From: Prosapia bicincta
Lineage: Eukaryota; Arthropoda; Insecta; Hemiptera; Cercopidae
Reading direction: 5' to 3'
Length of the DNA stretch: 64,000 nucleotides
Assembly: GCA_036971475.1 (NCBI GenBank)
Contig: JBAIZL010000005.1
Coordinates: forward strand, 64,328,655-64,392,654
This document shows, one piece after another, positions 60,842 to 64,000 of the stretch; within the stretch, counting starts at the first letter, position 1; every line of letters begins with the position of its first letter. Below the pieces are notes generated by a model. That model did no database searches and had not been told where the DNA came from. It saw only the letters and a list, made by a program, of their open reading frames with translations. The translations under genes and the position numbers were made by a program.

Positions 60842-63800
60842 GCAATTGAGATTGGGCAAGCATTGATAGCTGTTTTACCACTCCAAGCTGGCTTTACCTA
60901 TGGTCTTGCTTTACCTAAGATGACTCCAAGGTGGCTTTACCTAAGACCTGACATCGGGATGGTTTTACCTAAGGCCTTTCTCCAGGGTGGATTTACCTAC
61001 GGCCTGACTCCAAGGTAGCTTTACCTAAGATTTGATGGAGGTATTTTTGGTATGTTGTAGCTGATACAACATACCTAGACAATATGTGTAAAGCCCCAGA
61101 TCATAAAGGCCTTGACAGTTTCTACATAGCTATTTAGGTAAGCGTTGGTAGCTATAATTATGTCTAAGGCCTAAGGCTTTTGCCAGTGCCTTCACTAACC
61201 ATAACCCATTTGACCTCGGTGTAGATGTTGGTTGATTAGCGTAGGTTTTTCAACTTTGATTAGCTGAAACGCTGATCTGGCCTTCACCAGCCATAATCGC
61301 CATAGCCTATTTGGACTTAATGTTAATGTTGTTCGTTTGAACTTCGCGTATGTTGGTCGGTTAAACTTAGCGTAATGTTGTTTTAGTTGAAACGTTGGTT
61401 ATTTGATCTAGCTCTGTTGTCAGGCTATGTATCGTTTGTCGGGCTATGTATTTGATTCCAGGTTTGGTATCTGTTGTCAGGCTGGGTATCTATTGTCTAG
61501 TTATGTATCTTTTGTCTAGCTATGTAGGCTGTGGTCAGGCTAGGTATCTGTTATCAGGCAATGTAGGCTATGATCATGCTAGGTATCTGTTCTCAGGGTG
61601 TGGGTTACTCTTGAATCACCATAGATCTGTGTCTAGTACCTGACGGGTAACCGGCTTAGCATAGTATGTGGGTTTACATACATAACACAGAATGTAGGCT
61701 AACTATATGCATTACCCAGGCCGTGCATTGGATATTTTGTGTTAACTTGTACCCAAACTTCACATCGGATACGATGGGTTAATCCATAGTTAGGCTATGC
61801 ATTGGATATTTTGTGTTAACTTGTAGTCAATCTACTCATCGGATACTATGTGTTTACCTTTCGCCAAGCTAAGCATTGGATATTATGTGTTAACTTGTAG
61901 TCAACCTACTCATCGGATACTGTATGATAACCTCTAGTTTATCTATGCATCGGACAATATGTGTTAGCCCTAGTCATGATTTGCATCGGCTACTATTTGT
62001 TAACCATTAGCCTAGCTATGTATCAGATACTATGTGATAACCATTAGCCAATATTTGCAATGGATACTATGTGCTAGTTTGTATTCAACCTACTCAACGG
62101 ATACTTTGTGTTAAACCATAGTCAAGCTATGCATCAGATATTATGTGTTAACGATTAGTAGGGCTACACATCGGCTACTATGTGTTAACTTGTGGTAGTT
62201 CTACTCATCGGCTACTATGTGTTAAACCCTGGTCAAGCTATGCATTGGATATTATGTGTTAACTTGTGTTCAAATTTCTCATCGGATACGATGTGTTAAA
62301 CCCTAGTCAAGCTATGCACCGGATACTATGTGTTAGCCCTAGTCAGGCTATGCATCGGATATTATGTGTTAACCCTTAGTCACGCTAACCATTAGTTAAC
62401 CATTAGCCCAGCTATGCATCGGATACTATATGTTACGCATTAGCCTAGCTATGCAACAGGTACTATGTGTTAACTTGTATTCAAACTTCTCATCGGATAC
62501 GCTGTGTTAACCCATAGTCAAGATATGGTTTGGATATATTGTGTTAGCCCTAGTCATGATTTGCATCGGATATTATGTGATAACCTATAGTCAAGCCATG
62601 CATCGGATACTATGTGTTAACTTGTAGTCAACCTACTCATCGGATACTGTGTGGATTCCTCGGATTAGCCAGGCTATGTATCGGGTATTATGTGATAATT
62701 TGTAGGTAAATTGTAGTCAGGCTACTGATCGGATACTGCGTGATAACCATTAGCTAAACTATGCGTTGGATATAAAGTGTTATAATTTGTTGGCCCTTGT
62801 CGGCTTAGCATAAAATGCATGCAGGCTTACACACATATTTGTTTAAAACACTATATAAGGCTATCATGTGTATTGGCTTAATATGGTATATACGCATGGA
62901 TAGCAGGATAGCATCCATGTTGGGTTAGCAAGGTATTTATGTAGGTTTACACCCATATTTGATTAACACACTATATAAGGCTATCATTTATGTTGGCTTA
63001 GTGTAGTATTTATGTAGGTTTACACGCATATATGTTTAACGGCGTATATATGGCTATTTAGAGTATATTGCATGCTGGTTTAACATAGCATATATACCTA
63101 TATAGGTTAACATGAATGTTGGCTTAGCACTGTATGTATATAGGTTCCGTGACTTTTTTTTAAATTATATTGTAGTATTTGTTGACCGTCATCTATGTTG
63201 GGCGTGATAGGTTATGCATTGGTAGCTGCCTTTACATAGCTATGGTGGTATGCATTGGTAGCTATACCGTATAGTACTCCCCATATTATACGGTTGCCTG
63301 ACTGAGGTTCTACATGATAGACGAGGTGTAAATGTGTGTCAGGCTCAGACCATATAGGCTTTGGCCAGTGGTTTACCGACATAGTAGGCACATTTAGGGT
63401 AAGTCGGCTTAGCATAGTATGTATGCAGGTTTACATGCATATTTGTTTAACACATTATGTGGACTATCATGTATGTAGGCTTAACGTGGTATATACGCCT
63501 ATGTATGATAGCATGCATGTTGGCTTAGCATCGTTTTAGGATCGTTTTATATCATATATTTATTCACGTTTTGTGATAGTCCTCATTATTAGTGTTTTTC
63601 CATATATACCTTTATATCTAGATACATTTACAGCTATAGGATATATCCATTGAGGCTATTTGATTATTTACACTGATATCCGATTATATATGTAAGCCTT
63701 GGTATTCCGATAGTACATAGTAAGATGATACAGTAATCAAAACATAAACACGCGCCTAGATTCACAACGACACAGCCGTGCGGGTTTTAAGCTTGCTATA

Positions 63801-64000
63801 GCGGTCACCGGCTGCCGTTGCGGTTTTAAGATAATGTGTTATCTCTGCAGGTTTGCACATGTCTAGCACACGGTCTCCGGCTATGTAGGCCAAACGTATT
63901 CCCTCGAGCGATAAGGCTTTATTGCATTGTTTATTATTTTGTAGCTTAGACAATTTTTGAGTTTGGCAATCATAGCCCCTTGCCCCGCATCAGCCATATC
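60842..64000 (-). repeat. Right arm of large inverted repeat (runs off window)
   Basis: This is the reverse complement of 56735-59322 and reaches the last base, so it continues outside the window. It is 571 bp longer than the left arm. The excess lies in the ATCGGATACTATGTGTTAAC-type tandem block (about 61690-62770, against 57980-58450 on the left). The minus-strand open frame 63762-63953 is the mirror copy of that at 56782. Intact partner sequences near the centre include TTTACCTAAGATGACTCCAAG (60900 on). Confidence 0.93.

Noticed and set aside
58508..61643. Mirror open frames with MYLIPGLVSVVRLGIYC
   Set aside because: They translate ACAGATACCTAGCCTGAC minisatellite units in the two arms. 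The repeated composition explains the open frames.

Overview
The window looks like AT-rich nuclear DNA from an insect. This rests on short exons with GT/AG junctions inside very long introns, two CRAL-TRIO family genes, and remnants of animal-type transposons (hAT, pogo/Tigger, Penelope-like, several MITEs). A hemipteran is my guess, but nothing in the sequence proves the order. There is no prokaryotic gene organisation, CRISPR array, rRNA or tRNA gene that I can see.

Genes. Two tandem plus-strand CRAL-TRIO (alpha-tocopherol-transfer-like, lipid-binding) genes are present, and neither is complete. Gene A has only its last two coding exons here (321-426 and 2201-2355, with a polyA signal at 2391). 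Gene B has its first four coding exons (17629-17779, 18309-18468, 43677-43926, 54937-55047), and its last exons must lie beyond 64000. The four B exons give exactly 224 codons in phase. The two A exons give the complementary last 86 codons, starting at the exon boundary where B stops. Together they account for a family-typical length of about 310 residues. A possible non-coding first exon for B ends at 12166.

Repeats dominate the window. Between the genes is a 69-bp array (5306-8960). Gene B intron 2 (25.2 kb) is almost entirely a 132-bp satellite (about 18498-42018, roughly 175-180 copies) with higher-order structure, followed by a long perfect-looking hairpin set between TA microsatellites. 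Intron 3 (11 kb) holds a 42-bp array (44371-51541, about 171 copies), a foldback MITE, a hAT element with exact 8-bp target-site duplications and an open reading frame for the transposase C-terminus, and a broken Penelope-like GIY-YIG end. Intron 4 (55048 to the window end) carries G-rich and TTAGGTAAAG-type minisatellites, then a large inverted repeat (56735-59322 against 60842-64000) around a 1.5-kb spacer. That arrangement resembles a foldback transposon whose arms are themselves made of tandem repeats.

The most noteworthy object is the locus as a whole. An ordinary-looking lipid-transfer gene has introns taken over by at least two unrelated satellites and a large palindromic element, so its transcription would have to cross more than 30 kb of satellite DNA and a multi-kilobase hairpin. 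No new enzymatic or defence system is evident.
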